From NCBI GenBank assembly GCA_002483085.1, contig DLHF01000042.1, positions 1 through 36,863 of the forward strand: a stretch of DNA of 36,863 nucleotides. The letters are read 5' to 3'. Below, piece after piece: positions 8,512 to 16,244 of the stretch (the first letter of the stretch is position 1; every line of letters starts with the position of its first letter). A model generated the notes under the pieces. That model searched no databases, was not told the origin of the DNA, and worked only from the letters and a program-made list of their open reading frames with translations. The position numbers were made by a program, and so were the translations under genes. This DNA comes from Ignavibacteria bacterium UBA7675. GTDB taxonomy: Bacteria > Bacteroidota > Ignavibacteria > Kapaibacteriales > UB7675.

Positions 8512-9597
8512 TTATTTACCTGATTTTTTCGAAGGCTTTTTTGCAGATGTGCCGGGGGCGTTGTCAGTAGCTGCCGGTGCAGTTGCTTTAGCCGTCGCTG
8601 CTTTTTTTGTGCCCGCTGTCGCTTTGGCCGCTGGAGCTTTAGCCGCTGGAGCTTTAGCCGTTGCTTTTGCACCTGTTGTGCCATTAGAGGCTTTAGCGGT
8701 ACCGCCAAGAGCTTCCAGCACTGTAGCTCCAATGCGAGCCGGGGTGTCCACCACAAAGATGCCTGCATTGCTCATCGCCTGCATTTTCTCTTTTGCTGTT
8801 CCCTTGCCGCCGGAGATAATAGCGCCAGCATGGCCCATACGGCGTCCGGGAGGAGCTGTCTGGCCTGCGATAAAGCCAATGACGGGCTTTTTGACATGGG
8901 CTTTAATGTAGTCTGCTGCTTCTTCTTCGGCAGAACCGCCAATTTCACCGATCATGATAATCGCTTCGGTAGCCGGGTCTTCGTTGAAAAGCTTGATAGC
9001 GTCGATGAAGCGCGTGCCGATAATCGGGTCGCCACCGATGCCGATACAGGTCGATTGGCCGAGGCCGAGCGCCGTGAGCTGCCCTACTGCTTCGTAGGTA
9101 AGTGTGCCGCTGCGCGAAACCACACCCACGCTGCCGGGGCGATGGATAAAGCCGGGCATAATACCGATTTTGCACTCGCCGGGAGTAATGATGCCAGGAC
9201 AGTTCGGGCCGATAAGGCGCGAGTTTGACTGCCGAAGCGCTGCGCTTACCGTGATCATATCGTTCACCGGAATACCTTCGGTGATGCACACGATCAGCGG
9301 AATCTCTGCATCAATGGCTTCCAGAATTGCGTCGGCTGCAAATGCCGGAGGTACGAAAATAATCGACGCGTTTGGATGATGCTCGGCAACTGCATCGCGG
9401 ACGGTGTTGTACACGGGAATCGCTCCCCGGAAGATGTCGTCACCATGACCACGGTAGTCGGTGCCTCCCTTACCAGGTGTAACACCACCTACGACAAGCG
9501 TGCCGTATTCGATCATCTGCGATGTGTGGAATGTACCTTCGCTGCCGGTCACGCCCTGCACGAGTACCTTCGTGTTCTTGTTGACGAGAATGCTCAT
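8512..9597 (-). CDS. sucD: Succinate-CoA ligase alpha subunit with an Ala/Lys-rich C-terminal tail
   Basis: Alpha subunit of succinyl-CoA synthetase, the substrate-level phosphorylation step of the TCA cycle. The N-terminal CoA-binding Rossmann domain has VQGVTGSEGTFH and GGVTPGKGG. The ligase domain has IGEIGGSAEEEAA and GHAGAIISGGKG, with the phosphorylated His at about residue 256. The conserved fold ends near residue 299 (VLEALGG), close to the usual length of about 290. Beyond it there is an extra tail of about 61 residues of Ala, Lys, Thr and Pro (units such as AKAPA and KATA), ending KKPSKKSGK. The beta subunit gene sucC is not in the window. The tail is in frame with no sign of frameshift and resembles histone H1-like low-complexity tails. 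Its role is unknown. Confidence 0.95.
   Translation of the reverse strand: MSILVNKNTKVLVQGVTGSEGTFHTSQMIEYGTLVVGGVTPGKGGTDYRGHGDDIFRGAIPVYNTVRDAVAEHHPNASIIFVPPAFAADAILEAIDAEIPLIVCITEGIPVNDMITVSAALRQSNSRLIGPNCPGIITPGECKIGIMPGFIHRPGSVGVVSRSGTLTYEAVGQLTALGLGQSTCIGIGGDPIIGTRFIDAIKLFNEDPATEAIIMIGEIGGSAEEEAADYIKAHVKKPVIGFIAGQTAPPGRRMGHAGAIISGGKGTAKEKMQAMSNAGIFVVDTPARIGATVLEALGGTAKASNGTTGAKATAKAPAAKAPAAKATAGTKKAATAKATAPAATDNAPGTSAKKPSKKSGK
8627..8656 (-). repeat. 15-bp perfect tandem duplication in the sucD tail
   Basis: GCCGCTGGAGCTTTA occurs twice head to tail (8627-8641 and 8642-8656) and encodes repeated Lys-Ala-Pro-Ala-Ala units of the SucD extension. It is direct evidence that the tail grows by in-frame duplication. 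Confidence 0.8.
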
Positions 9598-10155
9598 ACG
9601 TATCCGCGGAAAAATGAAACAATATTTTCTGTGTAGTCCGATGTTTGGGCACTGCGAATCGAGGAGAACGCCTGCCTGTGCTCTTTTGTTCGGCAGACTT
9701 CAAAACTACGAAAAATCCGGCTCGCAGGAAAAGAAAATTCCTGCAAAGCGGCTACAGAGCAGGGCAGAAGGTGTTGTGTTTTGATAAAACACCTTCTCTT
9801 CTGTGCGTGTTTTTCATGCGTGAAGAAGAGCGCTTGTGCCGTTGTGCATCTCCCGATACAGCCAAAATCGCCAAATGTTGTCGCATCTGTGGTGTGGCAC
9901 GGGCGTCTCTCGGGCGTCCGGCGCATCGCTGTCACCGGTCGCACATCCGCTTGGTCGCTGGCCAAAAGCCAGTCGCCGGGAAGAAATAACGCGTTCCCAA
10001 GCTCGCGCGGAGAGCCGGGCAGCTTCTGCGGGAAATTGTTGTAAGAACGATGTGCAGCGCGATGCGTTCGTCCTTGTGTCATTCCCATTCATAATCAGCT
10101 TTACCGCAAGGTCGAGGGCTGAAGCTCGCACGCACTTGGGCTCTGTTTTGCGCTG
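9598..10155. other. 558-bp non-coding gap between gatA and sucD with hairpins and a repeat copy
   Basis: No plausible gene is seen here. Frames on both strands are open but low-complexity in character, have no Shine-Dalgarno site and no recognisable domain. The gap contains GCAGGAA/TTCCTGC (9724-9744), a 10-bp inverted repeat AGAAGGTGTT/AACACCTTCT (9767-9797), and one copy of the dispersed structured repeat (9896-9990). The sucD promoter should also lie here, but I could not assign one with confidence. Confidence 0.6.
9896..9990 (-). repeat. Dispersed structured intergenic repeat, copy A
   Basis: Read on the minus strand this copy has GTTAT, a CTGGC-TTTTG-GCCAG hairpin, TGCGACCGGTGACAGCGA (9926-9943), a 16-base gap, then GAGACGCCCGTGCC (9896-9909). 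The plus-strand copy at 33998-34080 has the same order: 17 of 18 bases match in the first motif, 14 of 14 in the second, and the gap is 15 bases. The shared spacing argues for common descent rather than chance. Both copies lie in gaps between genes. Confidence 0.7.
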
Positions 10156-11571
10156 TTATTGTGCCAGTGCCTGCTCTATGAAAGCCGCACCGCGCAGCAG
10201 AATGTCCTCGCAGAAATGATCGGCCTGAAGCTGGACGCCCACGGGAAGGCCGTCGGCTGAAAGCCCGGCAGGAATGCTGATAGCGGGATTGCCCGAAAGA
10301 TTTGCAGACACTGTATATATATCCGAGAGGTACATCGCAATCGGGTCGGCTGTTTTCTCGCCGCGCCGGAATGCCGGTGTAGGCGATGTAGGCAACAGCA
10401 GCAGAGAAGCGCGCGTAAACAGCTCTTGGTACGAATCGTGAATAAGTCTGCGTACCTTGAGTGCCTTGTTGTAATAGGCGTCGTAGTAGCCAGAGGAAAG
10501 CACATATGTACCGAGCATAATACGGCGTTTTACTTCAGAGCCAAATGCAGCGCGCGTAGCTGTCATCATGTCCTGTCCCTCTACTTCAGGCGCGCGATAG
10601 CCATAGCGAACACCGTCGAAGCGCGCCAGATTGGAGGACGCTTCGGCTGTTGCCAGGATGTAGTACGTAGGGATATATGCTTCGGTGTGCTGCATTGTGT
10701 GCTGCACAATGGAAGCTCCTGTGCTGCGGAATGCTTCAATTGCCCGCCTGTAGGCCGCTATGACATCGGGATGGCAGCCGTCGAGCTGTTCATCGCTGAT
10801 TATGGCAATCGAGAGCGGCTGGGGGAGCGGGTTGCCGAGTGCAGCCGTTGTGTTTGCGGGCGCCATCGGTGCTGTTGTTGCATCGCTGGCGTCGTTGCCG
10901 CTGATAGCATCGAATACGAGAGCCGTGTCTTCTACCGTTGTTGTAAATGGCCCGATTTGGTCCAACGACGATGCAAAGGCCACCAGTCCATAGCGCGAGA
11001 TGCGTCCGTAAGTGGGCTTGAAGCCTACCACGCCGCACAGAGCAGCGGGCTGGCGTATGGAGCCGCCAGTATCGGAGCCAAGCGAGGCATGCGATAGGGA
11101 AGCAGCTACAGCTACAGCCGAGCCTCCAGAAGAACCACCCGGGACAAAATCGCTGTTCAGCGGATGTTGCACCGGACCAAAGGCCGAATTCTCGTTGGAC
11201 GAACCCATAGCGAATTCATCCATATTGGTTTTGCCAATAATGACGGCGCCTGCATCCATCAGGCGATTGGCCACTGTTGCGTTGTACACAGGCTGAAAAT
11301 GTTCAAGGATTTTAGAGCCGCAGGTCATGGGCAATCCGCGCAGCGACATATTATCTTTCAGCGCTATGACCATGCCTTCGAGCTGGCGAGCAGAACCGCT
11401 GCCAAAGCGACTATCGGACTCCTCGGCGCGGCGCAGGGCTTCATCGCGCTGCACAGAGAGGAATGCGTGAAGGTGGCTGTTGTCGTCGATGCGCGACAAA
11501 AAAGAAGACACTGTTTCGGCGCAGGAAGTTTCGCCGGCCTGACACTGGCGTCGGAAATCGGTATAGCTCAT
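10156..11571 (-). CDS. gatA: Glutamyl-tRNA(Gln)/aspartyl-tRNA(Asn) amidotransferase subunit A
   Basis: Amidase subunit of GatCAB, which releases ammonia from glutamine to convert Glu-tRNA(Gln) and/or Asp-tRNA(Asn) into the correctly charged tRNA. At 471 residues it has normal family length. The amidase-signature triad is visible: Lys in ALKDN (about residue 72), the cis-Ser in PGGSSGGSA (about 147) and the nucleophilic Ser in GSDTGGSIRQPA (about 171). GFKPTYGRISRYG, typical of GatA rather than general amidases, follows. gatB and gatC are not in the window. ATG at 11571 lies 35 bases after the tatA/B-like stop, so it is probably the last gene of the psd-to-gatA string. Confidence 0.95.
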   Translation of the reverse strand: MSYTDFRRQCQAGETSCAETVSSFLSRIDDNSHLHAFLSVQRDEALRRAEESDSRFGSGSARQLEGMVIALKDNMSLRGLPMTCGSKILEHFQPVYNATVANRLMDAGAVIIGKTNMDEFAMGSSNENSAFGPVQHPLNSDFVPGGSSGGSAVAVAASLSHASLGSDTGGSIRQPAALCGVVGFKPTYGRISRYGLVAFASSLDQIGPFTTTVEDTALVFDAISGNDASDATTAPMAPANTTAALGNPLPQPLSIAIISDEQLDGCHPDVIAAYRRAIEAFRSTGASIVQHTMQHTEAYIPTYYILATAEASSNLARFDGVRYGYRAPEVEGQDMMTATRAAFGSEVKRRIMLGTYVLSSGYYDAYYNKALKVRRLIHDSYQELFTRASLLLLPTSPTPAFRRGEKTADPIAMYLSDIYTVSANLSGNPAISIPAGLSADGLPVGVQLQADHFCEDILLRGAAFIEQALAQ

Positions 11572-11606
11572 GCTGTTTGCTGATAAGAGTCGTAAAAGAT
11601 GGGCTG

Positions 11607-11981
11607 CTACTGGCGCTCTTCGTCTTCCTGATGTTCGGCAGGGGGCTGCGGTACATCGGGAGTGCGCGCTACAGTATTGCTGGCAGGGCGGATAACGGGT
11701 ACCTCGACGCTGCTGCTTTGTTTCTGCTCATCACCTGTGCTGGCGGGCAGTGTAGAAGCTGGTTTCTGACGGAACGGGCGTGGATTGCTTTCGAGACCGG
11801 CAGTGCGCTCAATGTCGGTTGTCACGTCATTGATATTGCGCTGAAATTCAGCCTGGGCACGGCGCAGATGAGCCATTCCCTTGCCGAGAGTACGCGCGAT
11901 CTCAGGAATTTTTTTCGGGCCGAACAGCAGCAGGACCATAACAATGATCAGCACCAGTTCGCCGCCACCTATATCGAACAT
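11607..11981 (-). CDS. Sec-independent translocase protein, TatA/TatB family (second copy)
   Basis: 124-residue member of the TatA/B family, which with TatC exports folded proteins across the inner membrane. It has the short periplasmic N-terminus and single transmembrane helix (about 6-21: GGELVLIIVMVLLLF), the hinge FGPKKIPEIARTLGK, then an amphipathic helix and a Pro/Ser/Gln-rich cytoplasmic tail. It is longer than the tatA gene upstream (84 residues) and lacks the TatB hallmark Glu-Pro hinge, so TatA-like or TatB-like function cannot be settled. tatC is absent from the window. The start is supported by GGGAAG a few bases before ATG. Confidence 0.85.
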   Translation of the reverse strand: MFDIGGGELVLIIVMVLLLFGPKKIPEIARTLGKGMAHLRRAQAEFQRNINDVTTDIERTAGLESNPRPFRQKPASTLPASTGDEQKQSSSVEVPVIRPASNTVARTPDVPQPPAEHQEDEERQ

Positions 11982-12098
11982 AGAGCTTCCCGTACAGAAG
12001 AAAAATACAACAACCTTCAGCCCGGCAGCGTGTCGATATAGAGTTGAGACTATAGGGCCAACGCAACCGGGGAATAATGCAAGACTGGAATTGCGCTA

Positions 12099-12353
12099 CT
12101 ATCGGTTCAGTTGTTCGCGTTCGCGCTGGAGCTGCTCGCGCTCAAGGCGCAACCGTTCGCGTTCGCGCTCAAGGTTTCGCTGCTCGTTATCCCCGTGATC
12201 TTTGCCGTCGTCGTGATCAATATTAGAAGCTTTTTTGAACTCTTTAATACCCGAGCCAAGGCCCTTCATCAAATCCGGTATTTTTTTTGCACCGAACAGA
12301 AGAACGAGCAAAATGGCAATCACAATGAGTTCCGGCGTTCCTATGCCAAACAT
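12099..12353 (-). CDS. tatA: Sec-independent translocase protein TatA
   Basis: 84-residue pore-forming component of twin-arginine translocation. One transmembrane helix (about 6-21: TPELIVIAILLVLLF), the hinge FGAKKIPDLMKGLG and the amphipathic helix GIKEFKKA are all clear. The C-terminal half is a highly charged Arg/Glu/Leu/Gln repeat (ERERERLRLERE and similar) that should form a coiled coil, an unusual ending for TatA. The frame is open further upstream, but the ATG at 12353 has AGGAG seven bases before it and gives the standard N-terminus. It begins 13 bases after the purQ stop. Confidence 0.92.
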   Translation of the reverse strand: MFGIGTPELIVIAILLVLLFGAKKIPDLMKGLGSGIKEFKKASNIDHDDGKDHGDNEQRNLERERERLRLEREQLQREREQLNR

Positions 12354-12366
12354 AGAATGCTCCTGA

Positions 12367-13071
12367 TTATAAAACTGTAGAAAGGGCGTACTGAGCCAGC
12401 GACTCGAACACCGCGAGCCCATCGCTGTTGCCCAGCACGGCATCGCAGGCGCGTTCGGGATGAGGCATAAGGCCCAGAACATTTCCCTGTTTGTTAATAA
12501 TTCCCGCTATATTATGCGCCGAACCATTCGGGTTGGCTTCGGGAGTTACTTCGCCCGAAGGCGTACAATAGCGGAACACCACGCGGTTTTCCGCTTCGAG
12601 TTCTTCAATGGTCGCAGCATCAGCAAAATAATTGCCTTCGCCGTGAGCAATAGGGAAGCGCAGGATACGGCCATCGGGCACAGCACTTGTAAACGGCGTA
12701 GAGCGGTTTTCCGTGTGCAAGTGCACGTCGCGGCAGATAAAGTTCAGAGATGTATTGCGTAGCAGAGCGCCGGGCAGCAGCCCTGCTTCTGTCAGAATTT
12801 GAAATCCATTGCAAATGCCGAGCACTAATCCGCCCTTGTTGGCAAAAGCTATAACTTCCTTCATAATCGGCGAGAATCGCGCAATAGCGCCACATCGCAG
12901 ATAATCGCCATAGGAAAAGCCACCGGGCAGAATAATACAGTCGATACCATCGGGGATGGACGAATCCTTGTGCCACAGCGCAACTGATTCGCCACCGGCG
13001 CTGTGTGAAGCCGCGTGGAGAGCATCGCGGTCGCAGTTCGAGCCAGGGAATACTACTACACCGAACTTCAT
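12367..13071 (-). CDS. purQ: Phosphoribosylformylglycinamidine synthase subunit PurQ
   Basis: Glutaminase subunit of the three-part FGAM synthase (PurS-PurQ-PurL), the fourth step of de novo purine synthesis. 234 residues, the usual stand-alone PurQ size. Class I glutamine amidotransferase features are present: VVVFPGSNCDRD at the start, ILPGGFSYGDYLR for the oxyanion region, the catalytic Cys in LGICNGFQ (residue 87), and His/Glu in MPHPERA (about 204/206). Its ATG overlaps the purS stop by 4 bp, a translational-coupling arrangement that keeps the two subunits together. purL is not in the window. Confidence 0.97.
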   Translation of the reverse strand: MKFGVVVFPGSNCDRDALHAASHSAGGESVALWHKDSSIPDGIDCIILPGGFSYGDYLRCGAIARFSPIMKEVIAFANKGGLVLGICNGFQILTEAGLLPGALLRNTSLNFICRDVHLHTENRSTPFTSAVPDGRILRFPIAHGEGNYFADAATIEELEAENRVVFRYCTPSGEVTPEANPNGSAHNIAGIINKQGNVLGLMPHPERACDAVLGNSDGLAVFESLAQYALSTVL

Positions 13072-13343
13072 ACGGCCTCCGTTTCCGATGCTACGGGCTG
13101 CAAAGCCACGTGAAAATCTTCCATAATTGGATTTGCTATCAGTTTCGCACAGGCGTCTTGTACCAGAGCATAAGCTTCGCTTTCACTTTCGGCGCGCACA
13201 TTCAGCTCCACATGCTTGCCGATATGCACATCGGCGATAGTATCAAAGCCAATGGAGTGCAGCGATTGTTCGACTGTTTTGCCCTGGACATCGAGGATGC
13301 CTTTGCGAAGAGTAATCGTGATCAAAGCGTGAAATGTCTGCAT
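13068..13343 (-). CDS. purS: Phosphoribosylformylglycinamidine synthase subunit PurS
   Basis: Small structural subunit that bridges PurQ and PurL in the FGAM synthase complex. 91 residues, typical for PurS (about 80-90). Recognised by the N-terminal strand ALITITLRKGILDVQGKTVEQSL, the GFDTIADVHIGKHVEL segment and the conserved C-terminal ACAKLIANPIMEDFHV. It is 65 bases downstream of pssA and overlaps purQ by 4 bp. Confidence 0.93.
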   Translation of the reverse strand: MQTFHALITITLRKGILDVQGKTVEQSLHSIGFDTIADVHIGKHVELNVRAESESEAYALVQDACAKLIANPIMEDFHVALQPVASETEAV

Positions 13344-13408
13344 ACAACGCGTGTTAGAGTGTAAGAAAAGCCATGAAGTTTATTCAGAAGCCCGAATCGC
13401 ATCATAGA

Positions 13409-14218
13409 TCAGACATCGAATGGATCGGGATCTGGCTGCTCATGCGTATCGGCTTCGTCCTCGGCGCTCCACCTGTTGCGAAGTGCCAGTACCATATGAC
13501 GAATAAAACCGAAAAGGATGTAGATAGCCATAAAAGGGAACAGCCCGGCGCCCTGGGTTACGACTGCGGCAATAATGCCGGCCATAAAGAACAGGAATAC
13601 CCAAGGGCGTTCCTTAAGAGCCCGGAGCGAGAGCCGGGGGAAATTGTCGTATTTAATAGTGCTTACCATTGCTGCGGAAGCCAGAATAGTAACAGCGATC
13701 ATTGCAGCAGGTTTCCAGCTTTCTGGCAAAATGGCTTGTATCACTGTGCCATTGGGCATGATTGCGCCGGTGTGGTAGTAGAGGGTATAGGATATAATCG
13801 TAAGAGCGCCAGCCGGGATAGGCATTCCTGTAAAATAGCGTTTATCCTCAAAGCCGACCACTTGGATATTAAACCGCGCCAGTCGCATCACGCCCGCCAT
13901 AGCAGGCAGAGCTGCGAGAATAAGCCCGAATGTCTCCACATCGTGGAAAAACACAGAATAGACCATAAACGACGGGGCGAGGCCAAAGGACACAGCATCG
14001 CACAGCGAATCGAGCTCTACACCAAATTCGCTTGTTGCCTTGATGATACGCGCTACAGCGCCGTCCATCAAATCAAAAAATCCCGCCAGGATAATAAATC
14101 CGGTAGCCAGAATATATTCTTCCCGGGCGATATGGGTAATCGCTATAAACCCGCTGAACAGGTTCATAAGGGTGAACAGGTTCGGTATAATGGATCGTGT
14201 GACGCGCAGTCTTCTCAT
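13409..14218 (-). CDS. pssA: CDP-diacylglycerol-serine O-phosphatidyltransferase
   Basis: Membrane enzyme joining CDP-diacylglycerol and serine to make phosphatidylserine. 269 residues with several hydrophobic helices. The CDP-alcohol phosphatidyltransferase signature DGx2ARx8Gx3Dx3D is fully present (D52, G53, A56, R57, G66, D70, D74). The N-terminus SIIPNLFTLMNLFSGF is typical of the PssA group. It lies between psd, the next enzyme in the pathway, and purS. The gap to psd is 73 bases, so cotranscription is likely. The C-terminal tail is acidic. Confidence 0.95.
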   Translation of the reverse strand: MRRLRVTRSIIPNLFTLMNLFSGFIAITHIAREEYILATGFIILAGFFDLMDGAVARIIKATSEFGVELDSLCDAVSFGLAPSFMVYSVFFHDVETFGLILAALPAMAGVMRLARFNIQVVGFEDKRYFTGMPIPAGALTIISYTLYYHTGAIMPNGTVIQAILPESWKPAAMIAVTILASAAMVSTIKYDNFPRLSLRALKERPWVFLFFMAGIIAAVVTQGAGLFPFMAIYILFGFIRHMVLALRNRWSAEDEADTHEQPDPDPFDV

Positions 14219-14291
14219 ACACTCAGGACTTCAAAACCTCATAATAGGTTGTGCGGTACAGCCGCACCTGCCTCGTGATGTTTGCATCGGA

Positions 14292-14951
14292 CTACAGCAG
14301 ACGCCCAAGCAGCGTGACGCCGCCTGTTACTGTCTGCCCCTGTTGCACCAGAATTTCTGTGGATTCCGGTACAATGATGTCCATGCGCGAGCCGAATTTC
14401 ATCATGCCGAACTTGTCGCCTGCCTTTACTACATCTCCGGGCTTCAGCTCGTAGACAATCCTGCGAGCCAGAAAGCCTGTGATTTGCTTAAACACCACTG
14501 CACCCCGGCTATTCCGCACACCAATAATGCTCTGTTCGTTGACTTCAGAAGCCATATGGTCGAATGCCATGCGGAATTTTCCCGGATTGTATTCTGTAAA
14601 CACCACTGTACCGCTGGCCGGAACCCGGTTCACGTGTACATTCACAGGGGAGAGGAAAATGCTGATTTGTATTGCTTTGCCCCCTATGAGCCTGCTTTCT
14701 TGCACCGGAACTATCTGCACCACTTTGCCATCAGCCGGAGAAATAAGAATAGCGTCGTTGGTCTCGGCTTCTTTCGGGACTACCCGCACTGGATCGCGAA
14801 AGAAGACCAGCGCAAAAGAGATAATCACGAGGCCCAATAGGGCAAGCATAGGAGACAGGAGGAACACCGACGACCAGAGACCAAAAGCGAGAAGCAGAGC
14901 GCCGACGACAATCAGCAGGGTAAAGTTATCGTAGCCGTACCTCGTTATCAT
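14292..14951 (-). CDS. psd: Phosphatidylserine decarboxylase proenzyme, short form
   Basis: Decarboxylates phosphatidylserine to phosphatidylethanolamine using a pyruvoyl group made by self-cleavage. About 219 residues, matching the short Psd subclass. One N-terminal hydrophobic region of two helices (about 10-50) anchors it. VNVHVNRVPASG is conserved. The cleavage motif is FGSR near the C-terminus (Gly187-Ser188), leaving an alpha chain of about 32 residues. The open frame extends to a TTG at 15011; ATG at 14951 starts just before the hydrophobic anchor and is preferred, though no clear Shine-Dalgarno site is seen. It diverges from dnaN. Confidence 0.93.
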   Translation of the reverse strand: MITRYGYDNFTLLIVVGALLLAFGLWSSVFLLSPMLALLGLVIISFALVFFRDPVRVVPKEAETNDAILISPADGKVVQIVPVQESRLIGGKAIQISIFLSPVNVHVNRVPASGTVVFTEYNPGKFRMAFDHMASEVNEQSIIGVRNSRGAVVFKQITGFLARRIVYELKPGDVVKAGDKFGMMKFGSRMDIIVPESTEILVQQGQTVTGGVTLLGRLL

Positions 14952-15101
14952 GCAAAATACTACAAAAAACGGGCAGAGCCTGCGCTCCTCAGAGCCCGAC
15001 AATGTCCGCAAAATCCATTGGAAAAGAGGCCTGTATTTCGTAATTTTCTAAACTAATCAAAAAACGCTAAATATTGTACTTTAATTTTGCGCGGACAGGT
15101 T

Positions 15102-16241
15102 ATGAAATTTTCCGTTTCTCTCTCTGAGTTTCAGCAGTTGCTTCAAACCGTGATCCAGGCAGTCCCGCCGAAGTCAACCCTCCCGGTGCTGGAAAACTTT
15201 CATTTCCGACTGAATGAAGGCACGTTGCGCGCTACCGCTACCGACCAGGAGCTGACAGTCATCTCCGATATACATGTAGAAGCCGGCGACGACGGTGGGG
15301 AAATATTAGTGCCCGCGCGCAAGCTGTTCGAGATCGTAAAGGCGCTTGGCAATACGGGTATGCTTACTTTCTCCGCCGATTCTGCGAGCTATAAGATTAC
15401 GCTGCGTACCGACTACGGAGAATACACGATGTTCGGCATGAGCGCTCGTGAGTTCCCGGATATTCCCGATTTCGCAAATGGTGTCGCTGCTCGCTTTTCG
15501 CGCGAGGACATGATGAAAATTGCCCAGAAGACCGCTTTTGCTGTTTCGCGTGATGAATACCGGCCAGCGATGACCGGTGTGCTGTTCCAGTTTAATGGCG
15601 ATACACTGAACGCCGTATCGACCGATTCGTACCGCTTGGTGCGTGTAATACTGCACAATGGCGACACAACAAGCCTGCCCGACCACAGCCATACGGTGAT
15701 TGTACCGTCGCGCGCTGTGGACTTGCTGAAAAAGGTGGATTCCGATGTGGATATGCTCATGAGCGAAACACACGCAAAGTTCGTGATGCGTAATTCTACA
15801 GTCATTACCCGCCTTATCGATGAGCGATTTCCGGCTTATGAAAATGTGATCCCATCGAACAACGACAAGATTGTAAAGTTTATTTCGGGTGATGTTCTGT
15901 CGTCGGTGAAGCGTGTAGCACTGTTTTCGAGCTCAATTTCCCGCCAGGTACAGTTTATGCTAGAGCCCAATCGCTGGACAATTGTAGGTGAAGACCTAGA
16001 AACGGGCAACAAGGCGGTGGAGACTGTGCCGTGTGAGTATTCGCATGAAGCAATCGACATTGGCTTTAACTATCGGTATATTGAAGAAGCGCTTAATCAT
16101 CTCGCCGATGGCTCCAATGCTGAAGCTATGATGAGTTTCTCCACCTCGACACGTCCGGCGCTGATCAAGCCGCTCAAGGACGGAGTAGAGCGGGAGGACG
16201 TGCTGATGCTGATTATGCCTGTACGCCCACTTCAGCGATAG
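15102..16241 (+). CDS. dnaN: DNA polymerase III beta subunit (sliding clamp)
   Basis: Ring-shaped clamp that tethers polymerase III to DNA. 379 residues with the usual three-fold repeated clamp domain: N-terminal MKFSVSLSEFQQLLQ, the TDQELTV segment, the middle domain around EYRPAMTGVLFQF and STDSYRLVR, and the C-terminal hydrophobic pocket region ending VLMLIMPVRP. The frame also opens at a TTG at 15087, but ATG at 15102 gives the standard N-terminus. It is the first plus-strand gene and is followed after 3 bases by recF. dnaA is not adjacent. Confidence 0.97.
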   Translation: MKFSVSLSEFQQLLQTVIQAVPPKSTLPVLENFHFRLNEGTLRATATDQELTVISDIHVEAGDDGGEILVPARKLFEIVKALGNTGMLTFSADSASYKITLRTDYGEYTMFGMSAREFPDIPDFANGVAARFSREDMMKIAQKTAFAVSRDEYRPAMTGVLFQFNGDTLNAVSTDSYRLVRVILHNGDTTSLPDHSHTVIVPSRAVDLLKKVDSDVDMLMSETHAKFVMRNSTVITRLIDERFPAYENVIPSNNDKIVKFISGDVLSSVKRVALFSSSISRQVQFMLEPNRWTIVGEDLETGNKAVETVPCEYSHEAIDIGFNYRYIEEALNHLADGSNAEAMMSFSTSTRPALIKPLKDGVEREDVLMLIMPVRPLQR

Positions 16242-16244
16242 ACA

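Noticed and set aside
9594..10088. 164-residue minus-strand open frame overlapping repeat copy A and the sucD start
   Set aside because: Cys/Arg-rich, no ribosome site, no domain, and it runs into sucD in another frame. The shared TPERR-C phrase with copy B reflects the DNA repeat, and copy B has stops in that frame.
13373..14278. 301-residue plus-strand frame antisense to pssA
   Set aside because: His/Arg-rich shadow of pssA codons; the opposite strand encodes an intact CDP-alcohol phosphatidyltransferase with full signature.
15055..15101. TAATTTTG (15082-15089) as a -7 box for dnaN
   Set aside because: It matches TAnnTTTG but would place the transcript start at the ATG itself, and there is no TTG at the right distance upstream.
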